From: Nocardia asiatica NBRC 100129
GTDB taxonomy: Bacteria; Actinomycetota; Actinomycetes; Mycobacteriales; Mycobacteriaceae
Direction of reading: 5' to 3'
Length of the DNA: 63,994 bases
Assembly (NCBI RefSeq): GCF_000308415.1
Contig: NZ_BAFS01000471.1
Span: forward strand, 1 to 63,994
A model generated the notes under the pieces. That model was not told the origin of the DNA. It saw only the letters and a program-made list of their open reading frames with translations, and searched no databases. Below are positions 16,193 to 24,362 of this stretch, piece after piece (positions within the stretch are counted from its first letter, which is position 1; each line of letters begins with the position of its first letter). The translations under genes were made by a program, and so were the position numbers.

Positions 16193-17000
16193 GTGACTGT
16201 GCATGCTGTCCGTCCAGTCGTCGTCCGGCGTCGACAGTTCGACGTCCTCGCTCGCCGCCGTCCGTTGGGCCGCCGCGACAGCCGCGCGACGTCGCGCGCC
16301 GCTGCATCTGGTCCACGCGATCGGCGTCTCGGCCGGCGCGGTGCCGGTGCCGGGCTCGCTGCTGTTCGACACGAGCGGATTGCGGAAGGCGGGTGACGCC
16401 GCGCTCGGCGTGGGACAGAGCATCGCGCAGGAGGTGGCCGGGTCCGCGGGCGAGATCCCGGTGCGAACCTTCCTCGAATCGTCGTCGCCGGTCTCTTGCT
16501 CGGCCCGTCTATCCGCCAACGCCCGACCGCCGGTGGTCGGCGCCCGTGGACTGGGCGCCTTCGAGCGGGTGCTGCTCGGATCGGTCGGGATCGGCTTGAT
16601 CAGGCACGCCAGCTGTCCGGTGGCCGTCGTGCCCGGTTTCGACGAGCCGGTTGCGGCCGTGCCGCAGTACCCGGTTCTGGTCGGTGTGGACGGGTCGCTG
16701 TGCAGCGAGCGAGCTGTCGAGATCGCTTTCGACGAAGCCTCCGTCCGGCGATTGGGGCTCGCGCTGCTCGTGGAGAAGTTGGCGATCTTTTCCGACAAGT
16801 ATCCCGAGGTTCGCGTGCACCGCCTCGTCGCCGGGGGCCACCCTGCCCAGCGGCTGCTGGAGGAGTCCCACCGGGCCCAGTTGATCGTGCTGGCTAGCCG
16901 GGGCCGGGGCGAGGTCGCGGGCGCGGCACTCGGTTCGGTCAGTCACGCAGTGCTTCAGAAGAGTCGTACTCCGGTCGTCCTCGCAACCCGTGGTCAGTGA
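16193..17000 (+). pseudogene. frameshifted and internally shortened universal stress protein
   Basis: From GTG 16193 the frame reads MTVHAVRPVVV and then leaves the family. After one extra C (run at 16225-16226) the next frame resumes exactly with GVDSSTSSLAAVRWAAATAARR. The rest of the reading frame is USP-like: GARGLGAFERVLLGSVG in domain 1, YPVLVGVDGSLCSERAVEIAF and LASRGRGEVAGAALGSVSHAVL in domain 2. Domain 2 lacks about 30-40 residues between EASVRR and EKLAIFSDKYPEV, where the sister gene has its acidic helix. A 265-aa product from 16203 is possible but would lack the first strand. A pseudogene is the simpler reading. Confidence 0.65.
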
Positions 17001-17049
17001 TTTCTTTAGGGCGAGGCGTGGCATGCGTCTCTCGGGCACTGAGCCGATC

Positions 17050-17656
17050 GCAGACCCAGTGCAGAGCCCGAGCCAGGGCCGGTGCGGGCGGTCACGAGCG
17101 GCGCCGACCGAACCGTTGAGCTTGGACAAGGTCGCCAAGGCGGCCGGAGTGTCGCGGTCGACCATCGATGTCGACTTCGGCTCTCGCGCTGGGCTTTTCG
17201 ACGCGTTCGTCGAGGATCTGTCCACCCGCACCGGCTTACCGGAGCTCACCGCGGCCGTCGGCTCGGACGATGCGCGCGCACCTGCGGGCGATCGCCGCCG
17301 CGAGTCGAATGAAGGCCCGCGACCTCGAGATCTATCGCGTGCTGCACGCCATGGACCGTCTCGATCCGGCATCGGCCGCCGAAGCGGTGCGGGCGATGGC
17401 GGAGGATCGCCGGGGTGGCGTCGCCCACCTGGCGCATCGGCTCGCCGCGGCCGACGAACTGCGCGAGGACGTCTCGGTGGAGTGGGCAACCGACGTGTTG
17501 TGGACGCTGACCAGTTTCGAGAGCCTCGATCTGCTCATCACCGGTCGTGGCCTCGGCGTGGAGGAAGCGATCGAGCGGCTGACCACGACCGCCGAGCGAA
17601 CGCTGTGCCGCTCCGGCAACTCCTCCGCAGGCGGGCGCCGAGCACCGTCACGGTGA
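17050..17656 (+). pseudogene. frameshifted TetR-family regulator
   Basis: One frame gives a TetR DNA-binding region (EPLSLDKVAKAAGVSRSTIDVDFGSRAGLFDAFVEDL, then TGLPELTAAVGSDDA). Near 17272-17285, in an alternating GC stretch, the homology moves to the +1 frame and continues as RAHLRAIAAASRMKARDLEIYRVLHAMDRLDP through DLLITGRGLGVEEAIERLTTTAERTL. The first helix of the HTH domain is also hard to find upstream. Together with the neighbouring damaged USP this marks a small decaying patch. Confidence 0.65.
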
Positions 17657-17744
17657 CCCCGGCCGGGCGGTTCGACGAGCGTGGGTGTGACCTCGGACGG
17701 CAGCGGGACCGCCACGCGGCGCTGGCAGCGGCGATCGCGGTCGG

Positions 17745-18539
17745 CTACACGGGATCTGGTCGTTCGTGGACGGTCAGCAGCAGATGGTCGAACTGGGTAC
17801 GTTGCGCAACCGGGCCGCCGCCGGAAGCGACCACCGCGGCGACGAGTTTCGCGGCCAGATCGCGCAGCTTGGTGTTGGTCTCCTGGGAGCGCCACTGCAA
17901 CACCCCGAACGCCTGTTCGGCGTTGACGCCGTACACGAACATGAGGATGCCTTTGGCCTGCTCGATGACCTCGCGCGCGGCCACGACTTCCGGCAGCGTC
18001 TCCTTCAGCACCGCCTGCCGGTTCTCGTTCAGCCGGCCGGTCAGGTCGACGTAGTAGCCGGTGGTTCCCACGGTCGCACCGGTCGAGTCGTGCAATCGAT
18101 CGCCTACGACCAGCACGTGATGCACCCGGCCTGCCAAATCGATGATGCGGTGACGACTACAGAAGGGCTCGCCGGTCCGCACCGCCGTGGCCAGCGTTTC
18201 GGCCACCGTGGCACGGTCGTCCGGGTGCTTGTGTGCCAGCAGCAGTTCGGTGGTCGGCTCCACCGTTCCCGGCGCGTACCCATGTAACCGTGCGACCTGA
18301 TCCGACCACTCCCACCGCTGGTCGGCGAACCAGAATCGGAAGCTACCGATGGTCTCCAGCCCCGGACGGCCGCGGTCGTCGTACTTCGCGGAGCTTCCGT
18401 TGCCGAGTTCCGCTGTCTTCGTCGCCACACCGCCATCAGCTCCCACATCGGCGAGCGGGTTCGATGCGCCAGTTTTCTGCGGGACGCGGGCTTCCCCCTC
18501 GGCCCCGTTGAAGTCGCTGCCGGCCGGGAGCATAGTCAT
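17745..18539 (-). CDS. PAS-ANTAR RNA-binding regulator
   Basis: A 264-aa protein. After a low-complexity N-terminus, residues about 60-165 form a PAS domain (FRFWFADQRWEWSDQVARLHGY, then HPDDRATVAETLATAV and TGYYVDLTGRL). Residues about 185-240 are an ANTAR domain: AREVIEQAKGILMFVYGVNAEQAFGVL ... NTKLRDLAAKLV. ANTAR domains bind two-hexaloop RNA and act as antiterminators. The ATG at 18539 has AGAGGAA upstream. Such PAS-ANTAR proteins are numerous in Nocardia and mycobacteria. The signal is unknown; the surrounding stress genes suggest a stress input. Confidence 0.88.
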   Translation of the reverse strand: MTMLPAGSDFNGAEGEARVPQKTGASNPLADVGADGGVATKTAELGNGSSAKYDDRGRPGLETIGSFRFWFADQRWEWSDQVARLHGYAPGTVEPTTELLLAHKHPDDRATVAETLATAVRTGEPFCSRHRIIDLAGRVHHVLVVGDRLHDSTGATVGTTGYYVDLTGRLNENRQAVLKETLPEVVAAREVIEQAKGILMFVYGVNAEQAFGVLQWRSQETNTKLRDLAAKLVAAVVASGGGPVAQRTQFDHLLLTVHERPDPV

Positions 18540-18696
18540 GGCGGTTCCTCTTCGAACGTGATCATGTGCGGATTCCGGCGGAAGGGCCGGGTGGGCCCGG
18601 ACGGCTGTACCGACCGAGCCCAACCGTCGGAGAAGGCTTCGGCGGACTGTTCACGAGCTCCGCGCGGGGCGGGCACGGCGCCTGCCTGCTGGGCCA

Positions 18697-19110
18697 CTAC
18701 CGGTGGCTGTGCACGGCGACCGCGGCAACCGGATCGGCCGAGCGGTCTGCTCGATGCTCGCGATGCAGGCTCGAGGGCCGGCACGTTCCGCCCTCCGCGC
18801 GGGAGTCTTCTGTTGGGTATACGGGCATCACCTCCCTCGCACCGACGGGATTACAGCAACAAGCGGGCGGTGGGCTGCGCTGGGTAGCCGACGCCGGTCG
18901 TGGGCGCCGTCCCCGTAACCGGGGAGGTTGCCAGCGAGGCGCGCCACTTCGATCGCGCGCCTCGCCGGGACGCTGCCGCCATCGCGCCCGAGCGCCGCGC
19001 AGGATGTCGTCGACCTCGGCGAACAGCTCCTCGAGGTCGGGATCCAGTGCGAGCAGCCGGGCATCCAACCACGACAACTCCGGCGAGCCGACATCGGATG
19101 CGGCGGTCAT
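18697..19110 (-). CDS. small protein with acidic N-terminal motif, function unknown
   Basis: A 137-aa ORF. The first 40 residues look genuine: SWLDARLLALDPDLEELFAEVDDILRGA is a pattern I associate with small actinobacterial proteins of unknown role. The remaining 95 residues are Arg/Pro rich and probably disordered, with the short stretch TQRSPPPA. The ATG at 19110 has a strong AGGAGG six bases upstream, which supports real translation. It lies between the Hsp20 and PAS-ANTAR genes on the same strand. A frameshift inside the basic part cannot be excluded. Confidence 0.5.
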   Translation of the reverse strand: MTAASDVGSPELSWLDARLLALDPDLEELFAEVDDILRGARARWRQRPGEARDRSGAPRWQPPRLRGRRPRPASATQRSPPPACCCNPVGAREVMPVYPTEDSRAEGGTCRPSSLHREHRADRSADPVAAVAVHSHR

Positions 19111-19144
19111 CACGGACCTCCTGCCGGCAGCGCGCCCGGACAGC

Positions 19145-19567
19145 TCAGGCGTTGATCGCCTGGCGTTCGCTGTCGTGCCGGGCGACCTCGATCTTGCGGG
19201 GCTTGGCCTGCTCCGCCACCGGGACGATCAATCGCAGCACCCCGTCGCGGTAGTCGGCGCGGATCCGGTCGGTATCGAGGTTCTCCCCCAAGAACAGCTG
19301 GCGGCTGAACACGCCGCGGGTGCGTTCCGCAGCGATCATCGACCGCCCCTGGTCCAGCGCCGGTCGCGAGGCTCGCACGGTGACCACATTGCGTTCGACG
19401 TCCAGGTCCAGCGAGTCCGGCTCGATGCCGGGTAGGTCCAATTCCACGAAGAACTCGTCCCCGTCCCGCCAGGCGTCCATCGGCATCACCGCCGGGCGGG
19501 CCGCCGTACCGAACACCTGCTGCGTCAGACGATCCAGACCACCGAACGGATCGGTACGCATCAGCAT
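19145..19567 (-). CDS. Hsp20/alpha-crystallin small heat shock protein
   Basis: A 140-aa chaperone. It begins MLMRTDPFGGLDRLTQQVFG, typical of actinobacterial Hsp18/Acr2 forms. The alpha-crystallin domain (about residues 30-125) has DEFFVELDLPGIEPDSLDLDVE, then GVFSRQLFLGENLDTDRI and the closing DGVLRLIVPVAEQAKPRKIEV. These proteins bind unfolding proteins without ATP. The ATG at 19567 has GGAGG eight bases upstream. A CIRCE element 78 bp upstream indicates HrcA repression, in line with heat induction. Confidence 0.92.
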   Translation of the reverse strand: MLMRTDPFGGLDRLTQQVFGTAARPAVMPMDAWRDGDEFFVELDLPGIEPDSLDLDVERNVVTVRASRPALDQGRSMIAAERTRGVFSRQLFLGENLDTDRIRADYRDGVLRLIVPVAEQAKPRKIEVARHDSERQAINA

Positions 19568-19644
19568 GGTCGTCACCTCCAGTTCACTCCTTCACTTGCC
19601 CTGAGCAACCAAGGTAATCTGTGCCATCAGACACAGATATTATT

Positions 19645-19671
19645 TAGCACTCTACCCAGGAGAGTGCAAGT
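19645..19671 (-). promoter_or_regulatory. CIRCE element (HrcA operator)
   Basis: TTAGCACTC, nine bases, then GAGTGCAAG. The left arm is a perfect CIRCE half-site and the right arm matches seven of nine positions of GAGTGCTAA. It stands 78 bp before the Hsp20 start. HrcA binding is established for this motif; here it is inferred from sequence. Confidence 0.85.
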
Positions 19672-19883
19672 ACCCCGGTCAGATCCAGCGCTTGAAGTGC
19701 GCGGCCGTGGGATCGCCGCGGCCGCCGTCCGCACTGTGACGGTGCGGCGGTGGACGCGATCCGGCGTCCGCCGAAGCGGTCAGCACCCTCGCCGGACAGG
19801 ACAGCGGCGGATCGGGAGGATGCGCGCGATCCCAGGCGTGATCGACGGCCACTTTCCAGGGGCGGAAACGCTCGTCTCGGGCC

Positions 19884-20522
19884 CTACACGGCAAGCGTCG
19901 AAGAATCGAGCTTCTCTCGCCGCAGACGCACCTCGGCGCCGGCGAGCCCGGCGAGCATCACGGCTTCGCCGATATTGCCGAGTGGGGGAACGGCCACGGC
20001 CGCCGCGGACGCGAGCAGCAGCACCCCCGTGCCGAGCAACGGAGACAGCCGCCCTTCCCTGCGCCACAACACGATTCCCGCTGCTAGCAGCACCGCCGTC
20101 ACGATGAGCGCGGGCACGGGCGGAGCCGGAGCTTCGGCCCCATAGCGAAGGGTGTCGGCGAACCGGCGAGCTACGAGTCGCAGGTGCGGGAGTTCCGCGA
20201 GCACGCCATACGCGACCAGTGCCGCGGTGAGCATCAGCGCCGACCGGCGCCACCATCGGCTGGCTCCCGTTCGATCGGCCGCCCAGAGCACCAGCAGCGG
20301 GGTGAGCAGTGCGTGACCGACGAATCGGCCGACACTCAGGGCGTGCAGCAACGGCCCCTCCCCCAGCATCGCTCCGAGCCCGACGACCGCCGCGTCATAA
20401 GCCAGACCGATGCCCACCAGACCGAGCAACCAGATCCGGGCGATGCGCGCCGTACGAGACCACAGCAGGAAGACACAGGTCAGCTGAAAACAGGCGGTCA
20501 GCAGCAGGACGGCGGAAACCAT
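19884..20522 (-). CDS. polytopic membrane protein of unknown function
   Basis: A 212-aa protein with about six hydrophobic segments (SAVLLLTACFQLTCVFLL, IWLLGLVGIGLAYDAAVVGLG, ALLTPLLVLWAAD, ALMLTAALVAYGVLA, ALIVTAVLLAAGIVLW and LLGTGVLLLASAAAVAVPPLG). No catalytic or transport motif is recognisable. It stands alone on the minus strand, divergent from the GlxA-type regulator. The 200 bases between its stop and the CIRCE element hold no supportable gene. Confidence 0.65.
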   Translation of the reverse strand: MVSAVLLLTACFQLTCVFLLWSRTARIARIWLLGLVGIGLAYDAAVVGLGAMLGEGPLLHALSVGRFVGHALLTPLLVLWAADRTGASRWWRRSALMLTAALVAYGVLAELPHLRLVARRFADTLRYGAEAPAPPVPALIVTAVLLAAGIVLWRREGRLSPLLGTGVLLLASAAAVAVPPLGNIGEAVMLAGLAGAEVRLRREKLDSSTLAV

Positions 20523-20631
20523 AACGACCTGGAGAGTACCCGGGGCGTGTCCGCAAGCCTCCCGCCCCTGCCGATCCTCGCACCGGCCGCAGGCCCCTCG
20601 AAGGGCTACCCGGTGGCTGTAATACGGCTAT

Positions 20632-20642
20632 GAATTAAATTC
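20632..20642. promoter_or_regulatory. AT palindrome at the start of the GlxA-type gene
   Basis: GAATTAAATTC pairs over five bases each side and includes TAAATT, which ends 6 nt before the ATG at 20648. This is a plausible -10 of a leaderless transcript, since no ribosome-binding site is present. Confidence 0.3.
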
Positions 20643-20647
20643 TGGCC

Positions 20648-21643
20648 ATGGCAATAGTGGCAGTTCTGGCCCCTGAGCACGCGCTGGGCTTCGAGGTGCT
20701 GTTACCGGGCTTGGTGTTCGGCGCCGCGAATACGATGTGCGGCAAGCAGCACTACGACATCCGGGTCGTGACGATCGACGGCACCGCCGCGATCGCCCCC
20801 GTCCACGGTGCGGTGCGACTACAGACGGACTGGGGCCTCGACGCCGTGGCCGACGCCGACACCGTCGTCGTGCCCGGGCAGGCCGGCTTCTTCCGCGAAC
20901 CCGACGACCGCGTGCGCGACGCGCTACTGGGCGCGGCCGAGCGCGGCGCACGGCTGGCTTCCGTCTGCGTCGGCGCTTTCACCCTCGCCGCCACCGGACT
21001 ACTCGACGGACACCGCGCGACGACCCACTGGGAATACGCGACCGAGCTGGCCCGCCGGTACCCCCTCGTCGAGGTCGACGCTTCGGTGCTGTTCATCGAC
21101 AACGGTGCGGTGCTCACCTCGGCCGGGGCGACCGCGGGGCTCGATCTGTGCCTGCACATGGTCCGCCGGGATCTCGGCGCGAAGGTGGCCGCCGACACCG
21201 CCCGCCGGATCGTGATGCCGCCGCAGCGGGACGGCGGACAAGCGCAATTCATCTCCTACACCGACCCGCAGAGCCCGGACACGTCGCTGCAACCGGTCCT
21301 GGACTGGATGCAGGGCAACCTGCACCGTCCGCTCACCCTCCAGGAGATCGCCGCGCACGGCGCCATCAGCGTGCGCAGCTTGAACCGCCGCTTCCGCGCG
21401 GAGATCGGGACCACGCCGGTGCAGTGGTTGCTCCGCGCCCGGGTCCATCGCGCCCAGCAGCTGCTCGAGACCACCGACCTGTCCATCGACCGCATCGCCG
21501 AGGAGGCCGGCTTCGGCGCCGCGACGACCCTGCGCTACCACTTCGCCCGCCTGACACGAACGTCTCCGCAGGCCTACCGCAACAGCTTTCATCATTCCGG
21601 CGGTGCCGTGCGGTCCGTCGATCGCCATCGCCAGGCCATGTGA
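20648..21643 (+). CDS. GlxA/AdpA-type DJ-1-AraC transcriptional regulator
   Basis: A 331-aa regulator. Residues about 1-190 form a DJ-1/PfpI-like domain with the elbow LASVCVGAFTLAATGLLDG and THWEYATELARRYP. Residues about 220-320 form an AraC-type double helix-turn-helix: LTLQEIAAHGAISVRSLNRRFRAEIGTTPVQWLLRARVHRAQQLLETTDLSIDRIAEEAGFG, here quoted in overlapping parts: LTLQEIAAHGAISVRSLNRR and TTDLSIDRIAEEAGFGAATT. This is the architecture of AdpA and GlxA. Downstream, before the next gene, lie sites that match the AdpA consensus. Confidence 0.9.
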   Translation: MAIVAVLAPEHALGFEVLLPGLVFGAANTMCGKQHYDIRVVTIDGTAAIAPVHGAVRLQTDWGLDAVADADTVVVPGQAGFFREPDDRVRDALLGAAERGARLASVCVGAFTLAATGLLDGHRATTHWEYATELARRYPLVEVDASVLFIDNGAVLTSAGATAGLDLCLHMVRRDLGAKVAADTARRIVMPPQRDGGQAQFISYTDPQSPDTSLQPVLDWMQGNLHRPLTLQEIAAHGAISVRSLNRRFRAEIGTTPVQWLLRARVHRAQQLLETTDLSIDRIAEEAGFGAATTLRYHFARLTRTSPQAYRNSFHHSGGAVRSVDRHRQAM

Positions 21644-21694
21644 GGACCGGAGCCCGGCGGCCGCGGCGGCGCCCTGAATCGCGATCTGCGGCAG

Positions 21695-21731
21695 GTGGCC
21701 AGATTTTGGCAAGAGATGGCTATCTGGCCAC
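21695..21731 (+). promoter_or_regulatory. AdpA-type binding sites in a 10-bp inverted repeat
   Basis: GTGGCCAGAT (21695-21704) and ATCTGGCCAC (21722-21731) are exact inverted copies 17 bases apart. TGGCCAGATT fully matches the AdpA consensus TGGCSNGWWY, the opposite-strand copy matches nine of ten positions, and a third partial site TGGCAAGAGA lies between. It is 58 bp before the HD-SnoaL gene and just after a regulator of AdpA architecture. Confidence 0.55.
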
Positions 21732-21788
21732 TGGGCGGCCGCTACTTCCGAGCACACACTGAGTGCGCACATTTCGGAAGGGAACACA

Positions 21789-22841
21789 ATGACCGCTCCA
21801 GAAGCCGATCCGACCCAGTTCGGACTGCCCACTTCGGAACTCGCCGTCGCCGCGGACGCGTTGGTGGCCGAGGTGTCGCCGCCGCTGGTCTACCACCACT
21901 GCGTGCGCGCCTACTTGTACGCGCGCGAATTGGCTGCCGTCGACGGGTTGCGGGCCGGTGCGGACTACGACGACGAGCTGCTCTATCTCAGCTGCCTCCT
22001 GCACGATCTCGGGGCGACGGAATACGCGAACGGCGACCAGCGTTTCGAGCTCGACGGAGCCGACGCCGCCGCCGAGTTCCTCCGCGACAGAGGTGTCGGC
22101 GAACAGCGAGTACAGACCGTTTGGAATGCTATCGCCCTGCACACCAGCGACGGCATCGCGCGGCGTTTCGGGACGGTCGAGGCCCTGATGCAGATGGGCA
22201 CCGGAGCCGACATCGCCGGGCTCAGGCGTGAATCGCTGCCGGACGGCTTCGCCGACCGGGTGCACGCGGTGTGGCCGCGCTACGACCTCGGATACGCGTT
22301 CGGTGAGATGCTGGCCCGGCAGGTGCGCGACAACCCGGCCAAGGGCAGCTGGTTCACCTTCCCGGGTCAGCTCTGCCAGCTCTATTACCCGACGCACGCG
22401 CCGACCACGTGGTTCGACGCCGTCGAACACGCGGGATGGAACGATCGTCCGGTGCGGATCGGCTCCCGTCGGGTCGCGGCCGCGCAGCCCACCGAGCTGG
22501 CTTCGCTGTTCGCGCGGTACTTCAACGCCGGCGACCTCGACGCGTTGATGGCGCTGTACGAGCCCGCGGCACTGCTGTTCCCGGCTCCTGATGAGCGGCG
22601 ATCCGGCGCCGAGGCGATCCGGAGCTCACTCGGGTCGATGATCGACTCCGGAGCGAAGATCCAGTTGCATTCCCGCCGCGTGCACGTGATGGGAGAGCTG
22701 GCTCTGCTCTCCAACGAGGCCACCGTGTCGGGCGCGACGCCGGGCGGTGACCCGGTGATCTCCACTTCCACCGAGATCGCCCGGCGCGGCAGCGACGGAT
22801 CCTGGCGGTATGTGATCGACGACCCCTACTTCTCGTTGTGA
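21789..22841 (+). CDS. HD-domain hydrolase fused to SnoaL/NTF2-like domain
   Basis: A 350-aa two-domain protein. Residues about 30-190 are a metal-dependent HD domain resembling cyanamide hydratase/DDI-type proteins: His36-His37 in VYHHCVRAY, His72-Asp73 in LLHDLG, and NAIALHTSDGIA. Residues about 245-348 are a SnoaL/NTF2-like cone (LASLFARYFNAGDLDALMALYEPAALLFP ... WRYVIDDPYFSL, each part shorter than shown in full). A linker of about 50 residues joins them. The substrate is unknown. It has its own promoter region with AdpA-like sites and is followed 35 bp later by a DyP gene. Confidence 0.8.
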   Translation: MTAPEADPTQFGLPTSELAVAADALVAEVSPPLVYHHCVRAYLYARELAAVDGLRAGADYDDELLYLSCLLHDLGATEYANGDQRFELDGADAAAEFLRDRGVGEQRVQTVWNAIALHTSDGIARRFGTVEALMQMGTGADIAGLRRESLPDGFADRVHAVWPRYDLGYAFGEMLARQVRDNPAKGSWFTFPGQLCQLYYPTHAPTTWFDAVEHAGWNDRPVRIGSRRVAAAQPTELASLFARYFNAGDLDALMALYEPAALLFPAPDERRSGAEAIRSSLGSMIDSGAKIQLHSRRVHVMGELALLSNEATVSGATPGGDPVISTSTEIARRGSDGSWRYVIDDPYFSL

Positions 22842-22876
22842 GCCGGTCGAGCGCGCGTCCAGGAACCGGAGACGAC

Positions 22877-24187
22877 ATGAGCGGATCCTCCGCGGGCCGC
22901 GAGGATGCCGGTTCGCCGCGCGTCACCCGGCGTGGCCTGTTCGGCGCGGGACTGGTGACAGCGGGAGCCGCAGCGGCCGGTGTCGTCGCCGGCCGCGCCG
23001 CCACACCCGCGACCGGCTCGGAAGCGCGCTCGGAACCGTTCCATGGGCCGCACCAAGCGGGAATCGCGACCCCCGCGCAGTCGCACGCACTGTTCTTGTC
23101 GGTCGATATCGCGCGACCCGACCGTGCGGCATTGCGTGCCCTCCTGGCCGGGTGGACCGCTGCCGCCGCCGCTCTTGCGGCCGGCGCGCCGCTTCCGGAA
23201 CGACCGGGGACACCAGCGGGGTTCAGCGCGCACACCGACTTCGCGAGTGGATTGGCTCCGGCTCGCCTGACCGTCACCTTCGGTCTGGGACCATCGGTGT
23301 TCGACGAACGGTTCGGGCTCGCCGCGCGGCGTCCGAAACACCTGCGCCCGCTCCCCGGATTCGCCGGCGACCTCCTGAATCCGGCGTGGTGCGACGGCGA
23401 TGTCCTGGTGCAGATCTGCGCCGGCGACGCCCAGATCGTCAGCCACGCGTTCCGCACGTTGCGGGCACGCATGCCGGGACTGGCGCGCATGCGCTGGACC
23501 CAGCAGGGCTTCCTGAGCCGGCCTGCCGACGGCGGAACCGCACGGAACATGTTCGGCCACAAGGACGGCACCGCCAACCCTCGCGCGGGAACCACCGAGT
23601 TCGACCGAACGGTATGGGTTCGCTCCGCGGACGAACCGGACTGGTTCCAGGGCGGCAGCTATCTGGTGTTCCGCAAGATCCGGATGAAGACCGCCGAATG
23701 GGACCAGCTGCCGCGAGCCGAGCAGGACCGCGTCATCGGCCGCCGACGCGGCGATGGCGCGCCTCTGGGCGGCCACAGCGAATTCGACCCGCTGGACCTC
23801 GACCAGCGCGGCGGGGACGGCGAACTCGCGATTCCGGCCGGCGCTCACGTGCGCCTGGTCCACGGCATCCCGATGCTGCGCCGGGGCTACAACTACGACT
23901 ACGGCACCCTGATCGCGAACGCCGGGGGCCCCCGTTCAGCCGCGGAGACGCACACCCATCTGCCCGGGACGCCCGAACATACCCACGGCGGACACAACCA
24001 GCTCGACGCGGGCCTGTTGTTCGCCGCCTACATGAACGACCCGCCCGAGCAGTTCCTCAGAGCGCAACAAGCTCTCGCCGCCGGAGACCGGATGAATCCG
24101 CTCATCGAGCACACCGGCAGCGCGTTCTTCGCCGTGCCGCCCGGCGCGATCCCGAACGAGCCGATCGCGGCGGCATTGCTCGGCTGA
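22877..24187 (+). CDS. second Tat-exported DyP/EfeB-type peroxidase
   Basis: A 436-aa heme peroxidase. The N-terminus carries the Tat motif TRRGLFGAGL followed by a hydrophobic run. The catalytic motif is GHKDG with Asp230. The proximal segment AHVRLVHGIPMLRRGYNYDYG carries the heme-side His and Arg. Compared with the copper-linked paralogue at 10190 it has an extra His-rich insertion near residues 355-378 (THTHLPGTPEHTHGGHN), a likely metal-binding loop. The ATG at 22877 has GGAGAC just upstream. It follows the HD-SnoaL gene closely and may be co-transcribed. Confidence 0.92.
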   Translation: MSGSSAGREDAGSPRVTRRGLFGAGLVTAGAAAAGVVAGRAATPATGSEARSEPFHGPHQAGIATPAQSHALFLSVDIARPDRAALRALLAGWTAAAAALAAGAPLPERPGTPAGFSAHTDFASGLAPARLTVTFGLGPSVFDERFGLAARRPKHLRPLPGFAGDLLNPAWCDGDVLVQICAGDAQIVSHAFRTLRARMPGLARMRWTQQGFLSRPADGGTARNMFGHKDGTANPRAGTTEFDRTVWVRSADEPDWFQGGSYLVFRKIRMKTAEWDQLPRAEQDRVIGRRRGDGAPLGGHSEFDPLDLDQRGGDGELAIPAGAHVRLVHGIPMLRRGYNYDYGTLIANAGGPRSAAETHTHLPGTPEHTHGGHNQLDAGLLFAAYMNDPPEQFLRAQQALAAGDRMNPLIEHTGSAFFAVPPGAIPNEPIAAALLG

Positions 24188-24212
24188 ACGCCGCCGCCCT
24201 CACGCGCGGGCG

Positions 24213-24278
24213 GTGCGCCGCGAGATCCACTACGACCCCGCGCCGCCCTACGTCGCCGACGAACCCGAAGTGCCGTGA
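24213..24278 (+). pseudogene. C-terminal tail of a DJ-1/PfpI-type protein
   Basis: A 21-codon frame ending in TGA reads REIHYDPAPPYVADEPEVP. The pattern EYDPxPPF/Y is characteristic of the C-terminal end of DJ-1/PfpI-family proteins. No body of such a gene precedes it; the DyP gene ends 25 bp upstream. It is probably a relic of a deletion. The short length makes this tentative. Confidence 0.35.
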
Positions 24279-24350
24279 ACGGGATTCGCGAGCCCACAGC
24301 GGCGCCGCACGGTGGAATTCGCGGAGGTCGATCGTAGGTCGTCGCACCGA

Positions 24351-24356
24351 TATGCT
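24351..24356 (+). promoter_or_regulatory. candidate -10 box, leaderless start
   Basis: TATGCT ends 6 nt before the GTG at 24363, and no ribosome-binding site is present. Confidence 0.35.
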
Positions 24357-24362
24357 CGGTCG

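Noticed and set aside
16000..20000. A DosR-type dormancy regulon for the stress genes
   Set aside because: I looked for the 20-bp DosR box upstream of the stress protein, PAS-ANTAR and Hsp20 genes and found none; Hsp20 has a CIRCE element instead.
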